Source: Pseudanabaena sp. ABRG5-3
GTDB lineage: Bacteria; Cyanobacteriota; Cyanobacteriia; Pseudanabaenales; Pseudanabaenaceae
NCBI RefSeq assembly: GCF_003967015.1
Contig: NZ_AP017560.1
Location: 1,364,001 to 1,428,000 of the forward strand
Direction: 5' to 3'
Length of the DNA: 64,000 nt
Part shown: positions 42,700 to 51,902 of the stretch, piece after piece
How the letters are laid out: each line of letters starts with the position of its first letter
Position numbering within the stretch: position 1 is the stretch's first letter
The notes under the pieces: model-generated
The model's database searches: none
What the model was told of the DNA's origin: nothing
Seen by the model: only the letters and a program-made list of their open reading frames with translations
Made by a program: the position numbers and the translations under genes

Positions 42700-43252
42700 A
42701 TGCCAGCGACATCAGTACTCAAGCGCCTCTTCACCGTTAAAGAATATTATCAGATGTTCGAGTCTGGTCTATTTGCTAATGAGCGTGTAGAACTAATTAG
42801 AGGAGAAATTATTAAAATGTCACCGATTGGAAGAAGGCACGCTGCTTGTGTTGATCGCTGTAATTATACATTTGCCCATAAATTAGGAACAAAAGTCATA
42901 ATTCGGATTCAGAATCCTGTGGCTTTGGATAATACTTCTGAGCCTGAGCCTGATGTCATGGTTTTGAATTATAAAGAGGATTTCTATAGATCTGGTCATC
43001 CACAACCAGCAGATGTATTACTTTTAATTGAGGTTGCAGATAGTACAGTTGATAGCGATCGCCAATTAAAAATTCCCCTCTATGCAGAAGATGCCATCGT
43101 TGAAGTTTGGCTAGTTGATATTAACTGTAGAAGTTTATCGGCAGCCTACTGCTACAGGCTATCAAGAAATCCTCCAATTCCATCGCGGACAAAATTTATC
43201 TATGCTTGCCTTTCCTGAGGTTAATATTACAGTTGATGAAATCTTGGGATAG
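42700..43252 (+). pseudogene. Uma2-family endonuclease gene with a frameshift near its end
   Basis: The frame from 42700 reads a typical Uma2 (DUF820) protein: RLFTVKEYYQMFESGLFANE, ELIRGEIIKMSPIGRRHA, PEPDVMVLNY, PADVLLLIEVADSTVDSDRQ, KIPLYAEDAIVEVWLVDIN. After DIN (about 43125) the natural ending continues one frame over: VEVYRQPTATGYQEILQF, MLAFPEVNITVDEILG-stop at 43250-43252. The original frame runs on to a TGA at 43218 with unrelated residues. Uma2 proteins have a PD-(D/E)XK fold. The catalytic part is upstream of the shift, so activity may remain. A sequencing error is possible. Confidence 0.78.
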
Positions 43253-44411
43253 AGACGCTGAGCAAACAACTGTAGTTGTTACAGGTATAGGGATGATTAC
43301 CGCGATCGCCAATAATCGCGAAAATACTTGGAATCAACTTTTGCAGGGCAACTCAGGAATTAAAATCGACCAACAATTACAAATTCCCGTTGCCCGAATT
43401 GATGAAATAGAGAATTCACAATGCAAGGCTCAGTCTAGAGCGCAGCATTTTTTACAAAAGGCAGTTTTAGAAGCGATCGCTGATGCCAATTTAGAACTTC
43501 CATTAATTAACTGTGGAGTAGTAATTGGTTCTAGTCGTAGTAATCAAAGGGAATTAGAACTCTTACTTGATTATCCTGATCGGCAATTGATGCAGGATAA
43601 TTGGTGGATCTGCCAACCAGCCAATCTATCAGCCTCAATTGCGAGTTTATTACAAACACAAGCTTCTGTACTTGCGCCAATGGCAGCCTGTGCCACAGGA
43701 AACTGGGCGATCGCTCAAGCCTGTGACTTAATTCGCTCAGGTAAATGTGAACTGGCGATCGCAGGGGCAACGGATGCAGCAATTACGCCACTAACGATCG
43801 CTGGTTTTCAAAAAATTGGGGTGTTAGCAAAATCGGGCGTATATCCTTTAAGCGTAGAGCGCGAAGGCTTTGCCTTGGGAGAAGGAGCAGCAGTTCTAGT
43901 TTTAGAATCTGAGAACTCAGCCAGACAACGAAATTGCCAGATTTATGGCAAGGTACTAGGCTGGGGCATTACTAATGATGCCTACCATGCCACTAGTCCT
44001 AGTCCCGATAACCTGATGGCAGCGATCGCTATTAAAGACTGTTTAATGCGATCGCAAATTACTGGTGATGAGATCGGCTATATCAATGTGCATGGCACAG
44101 CTACACAAATGAATGATGCCCGTGAAGCCGAATTGATTCAAAATATTTTGCCTAATAGTAAAGTTAGTGGCACAAAAGGAGCAACAGGTCATACTTTGGG
44201 CGCTACAGGAATGATTGAGGCAGCATTTTGTTTATTAGCTCTGCGCGATCAAATCTTACCGCCTTGTGTGGGAATGCGAACTCCTGCCTTTGATATCCGC
44301 ACAATTCAAAAAGCTGAGCGATCGCCTAATCTGCAATATGCCCTTAACTTCAGTTTTGGCTTTGGCGGACAAAATGCGATCGTTGCCTTCGGTCAAGAAT
44401 GCAAAACCTAA
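43236..44411 (+). CDS. Beta-ketoacyl-ACP synthase (KAS II / FabF-like)
   Basis: This 391-residue condensing enzyme has the full catalytic triad: Cys152 in MAACATGNWAIAQ, His286 in INVHGTATQMNDA and His319 in GATGHTLGATGMIEA, plus SFGFGGQNAIVAF at the end. I start at the ATG 43236 (MKSWDRDAE). It overlaps the end of the Uma2 gene. It differs from housekeeping FabF in lacking acpP next to it and may be a second cyanobacterial paralogue for a specialised lipid. Confidence 0.88.
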   Translation: MKSWDRDAEQTTVVVTGIGMITAIANNRENTWNQLLQGNSGIKIDQQLQIPVARIDEIENSQCKAQSRAQHFLQKAVLEAIADANLELPLINCGVVIGSSRSNQRELELLLDYPDRQLMQDNWWICQPANLSASIASLLQTQASVLAPMAACATGNWAIAQACDLIRSGKCELAIAGATDAAITPLTIAGFQKIGVLAKSGVYPLSVEREGFALGEGAAVLVLESENSARQRNCQIYGKVLGWGITNDAYHATSPSPDNLMAAIAIKDCLMRSQITGDEIGYINVHGTATQMNDAREAELIQNILPNSKVSGTKGATGHTLGATGMIEAAFCLLALRDQILPPCVGMRTPAFDIRTIQKAERSPNLQYALNFSFGFGGQNAIVAFGQECKT

Positions 44412-44449
44412 GAAGCGAGTGGCGGCGCAAAGCGCCGCCACTCGCTTCT
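44411..44449 (+). terminator. Perfect hairpin at the ketoacyl synthase stop
   Basis: An 18-bp stem (AGAAGCGAGTGGCGGCGC with its complement) and AAA loop, overlapping the last base of the stop codon. Confidence 0.75.
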
Positions 44450-44563
44450 GATCTCAAGACTGATGACACCTATAATTCTTGACCAAAATTCATGTACGAT
44501 TCTATTTTGCATATTTTGCAAAGTAGCTATTTTTTATAGATAAGTTTGCCGACTGAGAAGCTT

Positions 44564-45133
44564 GTGCCGAAACCATTACAGCTAATGTGGGCTTTGTCTG
44601 GACTGTTGCTGACAATTGCTAGCACTTTCATTCAACCATCTATGCTTTTGCCATCCCTTGCAGGTCAGGGAAATAATATTGCGATCGAATCGATTAGCGT
44701 TACCATGCAAATTGGAGCAGTTTTGCTTACAGGCTGTCTTGGGGGCAAAAATGCTGCTCTTTTATCGCAAATTGCATATATTACCTTAGGTTTGAGTGGA
44801 CTTAGCGTTTTTTACCAAGGTGGAGGACTAGGCTATCTCAAGTCACCTGCCTTTGGATATCTATTGGGATTTTTACCTGGCGGATGGCTCTGTGGATTTC
44901 TAGCTTTTTTGAGACCCCCAAGCATAGAACGGATGGCAATTAGTTGTGTTGGCGGATTATTAGCAATTCACCTAGTGGGCATCGTTTATTTAATTGCTAT
45001 TCAGCTACCTAATTTCAGCGCGATCCAGTCGTCATTGTGGCAATATTCTATCCAAGTGTTATCTGGTCAGTTTTTAGTTGTGTGCGCCACTATTGTCATT
45101 GCCACTATTTCCCGAAAATTATTGTTTTACTAG
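44564..45133 (+). CDS. bioY: BioY-type biotin transporter S component
   Basis: This membrane protein (about 190 residues) would bind biotin and work with an ECF energising module. It has six hydrophobic segments and the BioY pattern ITMQIGAVLLTG-like (SVTMQIGAVLLTGCLGG), LSVFYQGGGLGYLKSPAFGY, LLGFLPGGWLCGFLA. The start is uncertain: there is a GTG at 44564, a TTG at 44546 and an ATG at 44585; I use the GTG. No ecfA or ecfT is in the window. Confidence 0.82.
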   Translation: MPKPLQLMWALSGLLLTIASTFIQPSMLLPSLAGQGNNIAIESISVTMQIGAVLLTGCLGGKNAALLSQIAYITLGLSGLSVFYQGGGLGYLKSPAFGYLLGFLPGGWLCGFLAFLRPPSIERMAISCVGGLLAIHLVGIVYLIAIQLPNFSAIQSSLWQYSIQVLSGQFLVVCATIVIATISRKLLFY

Positions 45134-45142
45134 TTCGATATA

Positions 45143-45220
45143 GCTATTTGCGCCGTGCTTCGCGCGGCGCAAATAGCGAAAAATGGTAAAAATCGCTTAG
45201 CGATTTTTACCATTTTTCGC
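45143..45220. terminator. Two adjacent hairpins between convergent genes
   Basis: GCTATTTGCGCCG pairs with CGGCGCAAATAGC (45143-45177); GCGAAAAATGGTAAAAATCGC-type arms pair perfectly over 21 bp with TTA loop (45176-45220). They share two bases. They lie after bioY and face the small gene ending at 45305. Confidence 0.75.
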
Positions 45221-45267
45221 ATTCGTCGAACTGACGTTAATAAGAATAATTCACGAAAATTAGTTGC

Positions 45268-45312
45268 TTAAATAAACAAAAGGCTCGCTAAGCGAGCCTT
45301 TTGTTTATTTAA
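45268..45312 (-). terminator. Hairpin overlapping the stop of the 48-residue gene
   Basis: A perfect 21-bp stem (TTAAATAAACAAAAGGCTCG...) with TAA loop. The outer arm contains the small gene's stop codon at 45305-45307. Confidence 0.75.
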
Positions 45313-45451
45313 GTCTACGTTTATTTAAGTCTTCCAGATAAGCCCGTTGGTAATCGAGGAAACGATTATGCCATTCTTGAAAACGGCGATCGCCATCACG
45401 TACCAACATTTGGCGATATTTTTCCGAAGGAATATATTTTGAAGTTGACAT
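45305..45451 (-). CDS. Small basic protein of 48 residues, unrecognised
   Basis: An ATG at 45449-45451 opens a frame beginning MSTSKYIPSEKYRQMLVRDG and containing RFQEWHNRFLDYQRAYLED, ending with a basic tail. Many charged and aromatic residues and an uninterrupted helix-like pattern suggest a real protein. Its stop lies within a terminator hairpin, as for two other genes here. No clear Shine-Dalgarno sequence precedes it. I do not recognise a family. Confidence 0.6.
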   Translation of the reverse strand: MSTSKYIPSEKYRQMLVRDGDRRFQEWHNRFLDYQRAYLEDLNKRRLK

Positions 45452-45494
45452 AATACATACCCACTAAATTGAGCCTATTGTAAATGAAAGAGGG

Positions 45495-45587
45495 CTTTTT
45501 ACCCCCTCTAACTCCCCCTTTCAAGGGGGAGAAATTTAGTTAGATCTAGGCTTTCCCCCATTCCAAGGGGCGACTGAGGGGGGTATT
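45495..45587. repeat. C/G-rich interspersed repeat
   Basis: ACCCCCTCTAACTCCCCCTT faces AAGGGGGAGAA, and CTTTCCCCCATTCCAAGGGG, CGACTGAGGGGGGT follow. It is related in style to the element at 961-1058. It ends at the serA stop codon. Confidence 0.6.
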
Positions 45588-47169
45588 ACAGCTTGACCAC
45601 AAAAGCATCGGTTACGCCTTGGATATGCACGATTTCATCCAGCAAACCGCTAGGCAATGGATCGTCAATGTTCAAGACCATTACCGCTTCACCGCGCACC
45701 ATGCGACGACCGACTTGCATACTGGCAATATTGACATTGAAGTTACCAAGCAAGGAGCCGATCCGACCGATGATACCGGGCATATCGCGGTGGAGAGTCA
45801 ACAACATGTAATGAGTTGGTGCAACGTTGATGGGGAATTCGTTGATGCTGGTGATCCGAATTTCCGACTTACCGAGCAATGCTCCTGTTACTGATTGTTG
45901 CCCTTGACTACCGTGAGCAGTCAGATGGATTGAACCGCTGTAATCTTCAACGGAAGGATCGCGGGTTTCAGTGACGCGGATGCCACGCTCCTTAGCTTCA
46001 ATGCTAGCGTTGACGAAGTTAACGCGCTCACGTAATGCAGGAGATAGCAAGCCCTTGAGCGCTGCTACAACGATGGGTTGACTTTCACTGTTAGCAATTT
46101 CACCTTGAAGTTTGACATCTAGGTTATCCACACGACCGCCTGCCAATTGTCCAACCAAGTTGCCCAACATTTCGGCAAGTTGGAGGTAAGGCTTGAGTTT
46201 TTGCCATACATCGGGACGAAGACCGGGGATATTGACTGCTGATCGCGCAGGTAAGCCTAGCAATACATCACGAATTTGTTCAGCAACATCCACAGCGACG
46301 TTGGTTTGTGCTTCTTCCGTAGATGCGCCAAGGTGAGGAGTCAGGATGACATTTGCGCCGAGTTCACGCAAACCAGAATCAGCTTCAAGGGGTTCATTCT
46401 CAAATACATCAAGGGCAATACCTGCAATTTTGCCGCTCTTAATAGCTTCAGCAACTGCCACTTCATCAATGATCCCGCCTCTAGCGCAGTTAATGATTCT
46501 TACACCATCTTTCATAATCGCAATGCGATCGGCGTTAATTAAGTGAGCAGTGTCCTTAGTTTTGGGTAAGTGCAAGGTGATGTAATCAGCTTCACGGAGC
46601 AAAATTTCGAGATCCACTAGATTTACGCCGAGCTTCTCAGCGCGTTCAGTTGTCAGGAATGGATCGTAGGCAAGAATCCGCATTCCTAAGGATTTCGCAA
46701 CGGTAGCAACGTGGGAGCCAATTTTACCTAAGCCAAGAATACCAAGGGTTTTCTTATAAACTTCAACGCCAGTAAAACTCTTGCGATCCCACTTGCCACC
46801 CTTAAGGGATGCATTTGCCGCAGGGATAAAGCGAGACAAAGACATCATCATCGCGAGGGTATGCTCGGCGGCGGCGATGGTGTTACCTTCAGGAGAGTTA
46901 ACTACCACAATGCCCATACGGGTTGCTGTGGGAACATCTACGTTATCGACCCCAACACCAGCACGACCGATGATTTTGAGGTTTTTACCAGCTTCGATCG
47001 CTTCCTTGGTGAGTTTTGTACCAGAGCGGATCATGATTGCGTCATATTCAGGAAGAACTTGGATTAGCTCTTCAGGGCTGAGAGTTGTTTTTACGTCAAC
47101 GGTGGCGACTTGAGAGAGGATATCGATACCGACTTGATCGATGGGGTCAGAAACGAGAACTTTGGGCAT
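45586..47169 (-). CDS. serA: D-3-phosphoglycerate dehydrogenase
   Basis: This enzyme takes 3-phosphoglycerate into serine synthesis. The 527 residues show the long form: substrate domain (DAIMIRSGTKLTKEAIEAGK), NAD site GILGLGKIGSHVATVAKSLG, catalytic Arg (NCARGGIIDE), Glu and His (LTPHLGASTEEAQ), then the intervening domain and a C-terminal ACT domain (HRDMPGIIGRIGSLLGNFNV) that could bind serine. Start is ATG at 47169. Confidence 0.96.
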   Translation of the reverse strand: MPKVLVSDPIDQVGIDILSQVATVDVKTTLSPEELIQVLPEYDAIMIRSGTKLTKEAIEAGKNLKIIGRAGVGVDNVDVPTATRMGIVVVNSPEGNTIAAAEHTLAMMMSLSRFIPAANASLKGGKWDRKSFTGVEVYKKTLGILGLGKIGSHVATVAKSLGMRILAYDPFLTTERAEKLGVNLVDLEILLREADYITLHLPKTKDTAHLINADRIAIMKDGVRIINCARGGIIDEVAVAEAIKSGKIAGIALDVFENEPLEADSGLRELGANVILTPHLGASTEEAQTNVAVDVAEQIRDVLLGLPARSAVNIPGLRPDVWQKLKPYLQLAEMLGNLVGQLAGGRVDNLDVKLQGEIANSESQPIVVAALKGLLSPALRERVNFVNASIEAKERGIRVTETRDPSVEDYSGSIHLTAHGSQGQQSVTGALLGKSEIRITSINEFPINVAPTHYMLLTLHRDMPGIIGRIGSLLGNFNVNIASMQVGRRMVRGEAVMVLNIDDPLPSGLLDEIVHIQGVTDAFVVKL

Positions 47170-47510
47170 AACGATTAAAAAATGTACCAGTGCCTATAGC
47201 GGAGGGTTTGCGGCTACGCTCTAAATCCTAAACGCACTTGAATTAACTCAAAATAAATGCAAGATAAACGCCAGATATAACGCAGCTTAGACACACTAAG
47301 ACGACAATAATTGCTTACATTAACAATATTAAAGCAAAAATGAACGCTCCCACATTTCATCGGGATTAGGCAATCGTTTTACAGTGCTTTGCACTGCCAT
47401 AAAATCTCCAGAAATTTTTGAAAGTACTATAAATTAGGTTTCATTTTGCCTTAGCGCAAAAGAGGGTGGCAGTGCAAAGCGCCGCCACCCTCTTTTGTGA
47501 ATGTTGTATG
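47170..47510. other. Intergenic region with repeat debris and a hairpin
   Basis: About 340 bases upstream of serA. TTTTACAGTGCTTTGCACTG at 47377 is a variant of the family A flank. A hairpin at 47457-47497 (CAAAAGAGGGTGGC with its complement) is placed to end the CHRD gene. No gene is evident. Confidence 0.55.
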
Positions 47511-48152
47511 TTATGACTGTACTTTCAAAATGCCGCGTAACTCGCCCGCACGATTAGACTTGGTGTGAATATCAACATATAAGCCACCACTGTTAAGCGC
47601 TTGAAGTTGTGCATCCGTTAGCTCGTATTCCCCCTTAACTTTGCCGCTTAAGCCATCGGAATTAACCTGTATTTGCAAAGCGTACTGGAAAGGACCATTG
47701 GCATTTGCCGCACCTTGATGAATATGGACACCTGAAGTAACTTTTGGATTGGGAGGGGTTAAAGGATCCGTTGCATAGTCGCGTAAAGCGCTACTTAGAT
47801 TATAAAAACCACCACGCACAACTAGACGATTGCCATTGAGAGCGGCTCCTACTGCACCACCTGCTGTAGTTGATACGGGGCTGGGATAAACCTCATCGCC
47901 TGATAAGATGGCTGCAAATCTAGTGAAATTAGAACTCTGGCTAATCAAATTATTTTGGGCAAGTAATTCTGCCTCAGCTTGCTGTTGATAGGTTGCTAAA
48001 CTGATAGAAGTATCAATCGGCGAATTAATACTTGCTGATGAAAGATTATGAGATTGGGCTGGGGCATCAAAATTTATTGCAAGTAGGCAGATAGTGATGC
48101 CAAGAACTAGGTTTGATAAAAATTTCTGATATCTTCTAACAGCCTGAATCAT
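47511..48152 (-). CDS. Exported CHRD-domain protein
   Basis: This 213-residue protein has an N-terminal signal (LSNLVLGITICLLAINFDAP) and a CHRD domain: FAAILSGDEVYPSPVSTTAG, VTSGVHIHQGAANANGPF, GLYVDIHTKSNRAGELRGIL. CHRD domains occur in secreted bacterial proteins and in chordin; the histidines (HIHQG, DIHT) may bind metal. Function is unknown. It is transcribed alone. Confidence 0.88.
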   Translation of the reverse strand: MIQAVRRYQKFLSNLVLGITICLLAINFDAPAQSHNLSSASINSPIDTSISLATYQQQAEAELLAQNNLISQSSNFTRFAAILSGDEVYPSPVSTTAGGAVGAALNGNRLVVRGGFYNLSSALRDYATDPLTPPNPKVTSGVHIHQGAANANGPFQYALQIQVNSDGLSGKVKGEYELTDAQLQALNSGGLYVDIHTKSNRAGELRGILKVQS

Positions 48153-48268
48153 ATTTTGTGTTTCCTAATTTATTTGGATGGATTTTGCAGTCACTAAGAT
48201 TAGTACGTCCAAAATTTGGATTTGGATTTGATCAATTAATTGTTTTATTTCTATAGACAGACATTTTC

Positions 48269-49042
48269 ATGGATCTACAATATTTACTGATTTTTGTGGC
48301 AGCCTTGTTTGCTGGGGGACTAAATGGGATTGCAGGGGGAGGAAGTTTCATTCTATTTCCTGCACTGATGTTTGCTGGTATACCACCAATTCCTGCGAAT
48401 GCGACTAACTCGATCGCTTTATTACCGGGGACATTAGCCAGTGCTGGAGCCTATCGCCATGAATTTGCTAAAGATAAACGGGCTTTGATTCAGGTCTGTG
48501 TATTAGGTGCGATCGGTGGGCTAGTTGGGGCAATTTTGCTTTTAAGAACACCACCTGTAGTTTTTTTGCGAATCCTACCCTATCTATTACTAATCGCCAC
48601 TTTAGCCTTTGCTTTTAGCAAAAAGTTAACTGCTTGGGTAGAGTTGCAGCAGGAGCGTTTTGCCAAGCTTAGGCAGTTACGAACGATATTAGTAACAATG
48701 TTGCAGCTAATTGTGGCGGTCTATGGTGGCTTTTTTGGTGGAGGCATGGGGATCTTATTTCTTGCCTCCTTTGCTTTGATGGGGATGACCAATATCCATC
48801 GGATGAATGCTTACAAGACGATATTGACCAGTTGTATTAATGCGATCACCGTTATTCCTTTTGTGATTGCAGGGGCAATCCTCTGGCAACAGGGGGCGAT
48901 CGCGGCAATTGGCGCGGCGATTGGTGGATATATCAGCGCTCACTATGCTCAAAAGATTGCACCGATTTTAGTCAAGCGCTTTGTAATTGGCGTTGGTACA
49001 GTGATGACGCTGTACTTTTTTATTAAAAGTTGGATTTCCTAA
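48269..49042 (+). CDS. TauE/SafE-family membrane permease
   Basis: This 257-residue protein has about eight membrane segments with the family repeats AGGLNGIAGGGSFILFPALM and VYGGFFGGGMGILFLASFAL, NAYKTILTSCINAITVIPFV. TauE/SafE proteins are proposed exporters of sulfonates or other organic anions; the substrate here is not known. The start ATG is at 48269. Confidence 0.88.
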   Translation: MDLQYLLIFVAALFAGGLNGIAGGGSFILFPALMFAGIPPIPANATNSIALLPGTLASAGAYRHEFAKDKRALIQVCVLGAIGGLVGAILLLRTPPVVFLRILPYLLLIATLAFAFSKKLTAWVELQQERFAKLRQLRTILVTMLQLIVAVYGGFFGGGMGILFLASFALMGMTNIHRMNAYKTILTSCINAITVIPFVIAGAILWQQGAIAAIGAAIGGYISAHYAQKIAPILVKRFVIGVGTVMTLYFFIKSWIS

Positions 49043-49239
49043 ATGTTAATCCCGTCCCACTGAAAAAATAGGTGTTGTAAAGTGAATAATTTAGTCGTGC
49101 TTGGTGAAATCACTAATTATTTAGTGGCAAGGGAGTCGGTAACTGCACTTTGTCTATACTTTGATATAGCCATTTACTGTCTTACGATATGATCGAATTA
49201 GCGATCGCATTTTGTCTCTATCTATAGGCTTTTCTCTAT

Positions 49240-50106
49240 ATGTCTAGCGTCATCATTCAAGGAGCAAAACACCGTTACAATCTCACTTCACCATCGCAGT
49301 CGAGGGCTAAATCCTCTTGTACAATTGCTTTTCTGCATGGTTGGATGCTTAGTCAGGCTTATTGGCAACCATTGATTAATCATTTGCAGACAGATTTTCA
49401 ATGTTTGACTTATGATTTGCGGGGGTTTGGTGATTCGCAAATTGGCGATCACGATGATTATTCGCTAGTTAGCTATGCACGAGATTTAGAAGAGTTGCTG
49501 GATCGACTAGAAATAAATCAAGTTTGGCTCGTTGGACATTCCCTAGGTGGGGCGATCGCTCTATGGGCCGCTAATTTACTTAGCGATCGCATTTTGGGAG
49601 TGGTCTGCCTGAATGCGGGTGGTGGTATTTATATCAAAGAAGAATTCGAGAAGTTTCGTACCGCAGGCAAAATTATTCTCAAATTACGCCCTAAATGGTT
49701 GCAAAGCTTACCGCTAGTTCATGCTCAATTTGCTAAAGATAGTGTTCAAAATCCTTTAGATATCTATTGGGGAAAACAAAGAGCGATCGATTTTGTATCG
49801 GCAAAATATGTTGCGGCAAAAGGAACTTTGCTAGATTCTACTAGTGAAGAAGAAGTGCATAAATTGCCTCAAATTGTCTCAAAGTTGCGCCAACCTGTAT
49901 ATTTTATTGCGGGAGCCAATGACACAATTATGGAACCTAAATACGTGCGTCATCTCGCTAGTTTTCATCCTTCCTTTAATGGCTATGGCGAGAATGTGTT
50001 TGAACTTCCCAACTGTGGACATATGGCAATGCTTGAGCAGACAGGACTATTACACAATGTGTTACTGGACTTACTAGCAGATCCTGTGACTTCATCCTGT
50101 CTCTAA
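49240..50106 (+). CDS. Alpha/beta hydrolase
   Basis: This 288-residue protein has the alpha/beta hydrolase core: FLHGWMLSQAYW (oxyanion), nucleophile elbow VGHSLGGAIALW, acidic GANDTIMEPKY and His in PNCGHMAMLEQ. It lacks a signal peptide. The substrate is unknown; cyanobacterial relatives include esterases and lyases of the same fold. It is followed by a tandem pair of hairpin repeats. Confidence 0.88.
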   Translation: MSSVIIQGAKHRYNLTSPSQSRAKSSCTIAFLHGWMLSQAYWQPLINHLQTDFQCLTYDLRGFGDSQIGDHDDYSLVSYARDLEELLDRLEINQVWLVGHSLGGAIALWAANLLSDRILGVVCLNAGGGIYIKEEFEKFRTAGKIILKLRPKWLQSLPLVHAQFAKDSVQNPLDIYWGKQRAIDFVSAKYVAAKGTLLDSTSEEEVHKLPQIVSKLRQPVYFIAGANDTIMEPKYVRHLASFHPSFNGYGENVFELPNCGHMAMLEQTGLLHNVLLDLLADPVTSSCL

Positions 50107-50110
50107 AAAA

Positions 50111-50218
50111 CAGTCGAATTATTTGGAATTGCGGCGCGAAGCGCCGCAATTCTTATTTTTTAATAGTCGAATTATTTAGAATGGCGGTGCGAAGCACTGC
50201 AATTCTTGTTTGGTTTTT
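50111..50218. repeat. Tandem pair of hairpin units after the hydrolase gene
   Basis: Two units of about 54 bases share AGTCGAATTATTT and a GAATxGCGG hairpin with GAA loop. Unit 1 has the stem GAATTGCGGCGC/GCGCCGCAATTC (50126-50152), unit 2 GAATGGCGGTGC/GCACTGCAATTC. They differ at several stem positions; GCGC/GCGC changes to GTGC/GCAC in both arms. Confidence 0.75.
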
Positions 50219-50340
50219 AAAAGCTATACCTAGATATAAGAAGTATGCAAGGGATGAACTATATCTCAAATTATTCCATGCGATCGCGGATACAGATAAG
50301 ATTGTGAAGTTCTCTAGCGATCAACGATGGTCAATATTCC

Positions 50341-50862
50341 ATGGACTTTAAAAGCATTATTCGCGATATTCCTGATTTTCCACAGCAAGGTATCATTTTT
50401 CGAGATATTACGCCTTTGTTAGCGCATCATGATGGCTTAACCGCAATTATCCAAGGCTTTAAAACAAAATTTGCAGAATTGAATATTGGGGAGATCGATT
50501 GTATTATCGGGATTGAGTCGCGAGGCTTTATCCTTGGCGCAGCGCTTGCCATGTCTTTAGGTTGTAGCTTTGTGCCAGTCCGCAAACCAAAAAAGTTACC
50601 ATCGGCAGTATTTCGAGTTGAATATTCTTTGGAGTATGGAACTGATACCTTAGAGATACATCAAGATGCGCTCGCAGTAGGTGAGAGAGTAGTCATCATC
50701 GATGATGTGATTGCTACAGGTGGGACTGCGGCGGCTACGGCGAAATTGATTAAGCAAGCTGGGGCGGAACTCCTTGGTTATGGATTTTTGATCGAGCTAG
50801 ATTTTCTCAATGGTAGGAAAGCTTTACCAGAAGTTCCCATTGTTTCGTTAGTGAACTATTAG
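50341..50862 (+). CDS. apt: Adenine phosphoribosyltransferase
   Basis: This salvage enzyme converts adenine and PRPP to AMP. The 173 residues start [20 protein letters not shown] and contain [20 protein letters not shown] and the PRPP loop [20 protein letters not shown]. It is transcribed alone; the flanks contain repeats. Confidence 0.96.
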   Translation: MDFKSIIRDIPDFPQQGIIFRDITPLLAHHDGLTAIIQGFKTKFAELNIGEIDCIIGIESRGFILGAALAMSLGCSFVPVRKPKKLPSAVFRVEYSLEYGTDTLEIHQDALAVGERVVIIDDVIATGGTAAATAKLIKQAGAELLGYGFLIELDFLNGRKALPEVPIVSLVNY

Positions 50863-50898
50863 GTAGCTAGGCATAAAAAGCTGAAGATGCAGCATTTA

Positions 50899-50965
50899 AG
50901 ATCCCCGACTTTTTCTTTGCTATCTATAGACTAGTTCTGCTAGTCACAAAAAAAGTCGGGGATCT
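50899..50965. repeat. AGATCCCCGACTTTTT inverted repeat
   Basis: A 16-bp perfect stem with an inner hairpin GACTAG/CTAGTC. It follows apt and could be its terminator. Further right, GGTTTGAGCGCAAAGCGCTA (51003-51022) is the family A flank without its hairpin. Confidence 0.7.
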
Positions 50966-51082
50966 GGGCAATTACAGTTCTCTTTTGCTGATCTAAATTA
51001 TGGGGTTTGAGCGCAAAGCGCTATAAGTAAAATTTAAAAGTTGGTGTAGACTTATTTAATGAATTTTTAATAAGAATTTCTC

Positions 51083-51496
51083 ATGGATATCATTACACCG
51101 CTTGTGAGTTTTCTCGCTCCTTATTTGCCTGCGCTGTTGGGGTTTGGGAAGAAAGCCTTGGACAAAGGGGCTGAGAAGTTGGGTGAAAAAGGGGCTGAAG
51201 AAATTTTTAAGAAGTTATCGCCTCATTTGGAGGCTAAACCTAGTGCTAAGGAAGCGGTGGTTTATGTTGCGGAAAATCCTGATGATGCGGATGGGTTGGG
51301 GCAGTTGCGGCTGCAATTAAAGAAAATTCTGGAGGCTCCAGAGAATGCGGTTTTGAAGGCTGAAATTGCGAAGATTTTGGAGGGAGAAGAGGCAACGGAG
51401 CAGGGCAAATTCAAGGTTAATGCTCAGGGTGCGAATATTGGGGTAATCGGCGATCGCGCCAAGGTTGACAATATGAATTTTGGGAATAAATCCTAA
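51083..51496 (+). CDS. Bell-like small effector with C-terminal amyloid-type motif (putative)
   Basis: This 137-residue protein begins with a hydrophobic helix (IITPLVSFLAPYLPALLGFG), then amphipathic Lys/Glu helices (KKALDKGAEKLGEKGAEEIF, LGQLRLQLKKILEAPENAVL), the plan of the bacterial Bell domain proposed to act on membranes. It ends with VNAQGANIGVIGDRAKVDNM (about 112-131), a segment that recurs at the start of the TPR protein at 51903. Effector proteins in bacterial amyloid-signalling pairs carry such motifs at the C-terminus. No recognised enzyme domain is present. Bell and amyloid assignments are inference from pattern. Confidence 0.65.
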   Translation: MDIITPLVSFLAPYLPALLGFGKKALDKGAEKLGEKGAEEIFKKLSPHLEAKPSAKEAVVYVAENPDDADGLGQLRLQLKKILEAPENAVLKAEIAKILEGEEATEQGKFKVNAQGANIGVIGDRAKVDNMNFGNKS

Positions 51497-51544
51497 ATTT
51501 GCACAGATAATCATCAATAATCACCAATCGCAAATTATCAAACG

Positions 51545-51832
51545 TAGGGGCAGAGCATTCCCGCGACAATCTATAAATTTCTCAGATCCTTTGCGATCGG
51601 GAATGCTCTGCCCTAAACCTCAAACATTTACCGAAAATCCCCCAAACTGCTTTTAAATTCAATCATTTATCGAAAATTCTTAAACCGAAGGGATAATTTG
51701 TTGGTAACAGCACAAATCTCCAAACCGCAGGGATAATTTATTGGTAATGGCGCAAAGGGTAGAGCATTTGCGTATGGAGATTTTGGTGATGATTTTATAG
51801 ATGTTGGCGCAAATGCTCTACCCCTACGGGTT
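51545..51832. repeat. Upstream member of a direct-repeat pair flanking the TPR gene
   Basis: Two hairpins in series: GGGGCAGAGCATTCCCG ... CGGGAATGCTCTGCCC (51545-51614) and GGTAGAGCATTTGCG ... CGCAAATGCTCTACC (about 51760-51827), with GCAGGGATAATTTATTGGTA between. The downstream copy is at 54218-54404 in the same orientation. This accounts for the 400-base gap before the TPR gene. Confidence 0.75.
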
Positions 51833-51902
51833 TTTCATTTTTATTTCTGTTATTTTATTTCTGTTCGTTCTTTTTGATCGTTAAGGACTGATCTCTAAAC
51901 TG

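Noticed and set aside
44256-44451. Frames on both strands at the end of the ketoacyl synthase gene
   Set aside because: They are shadows of the synthase and of the GGCGGCGC hairpin.
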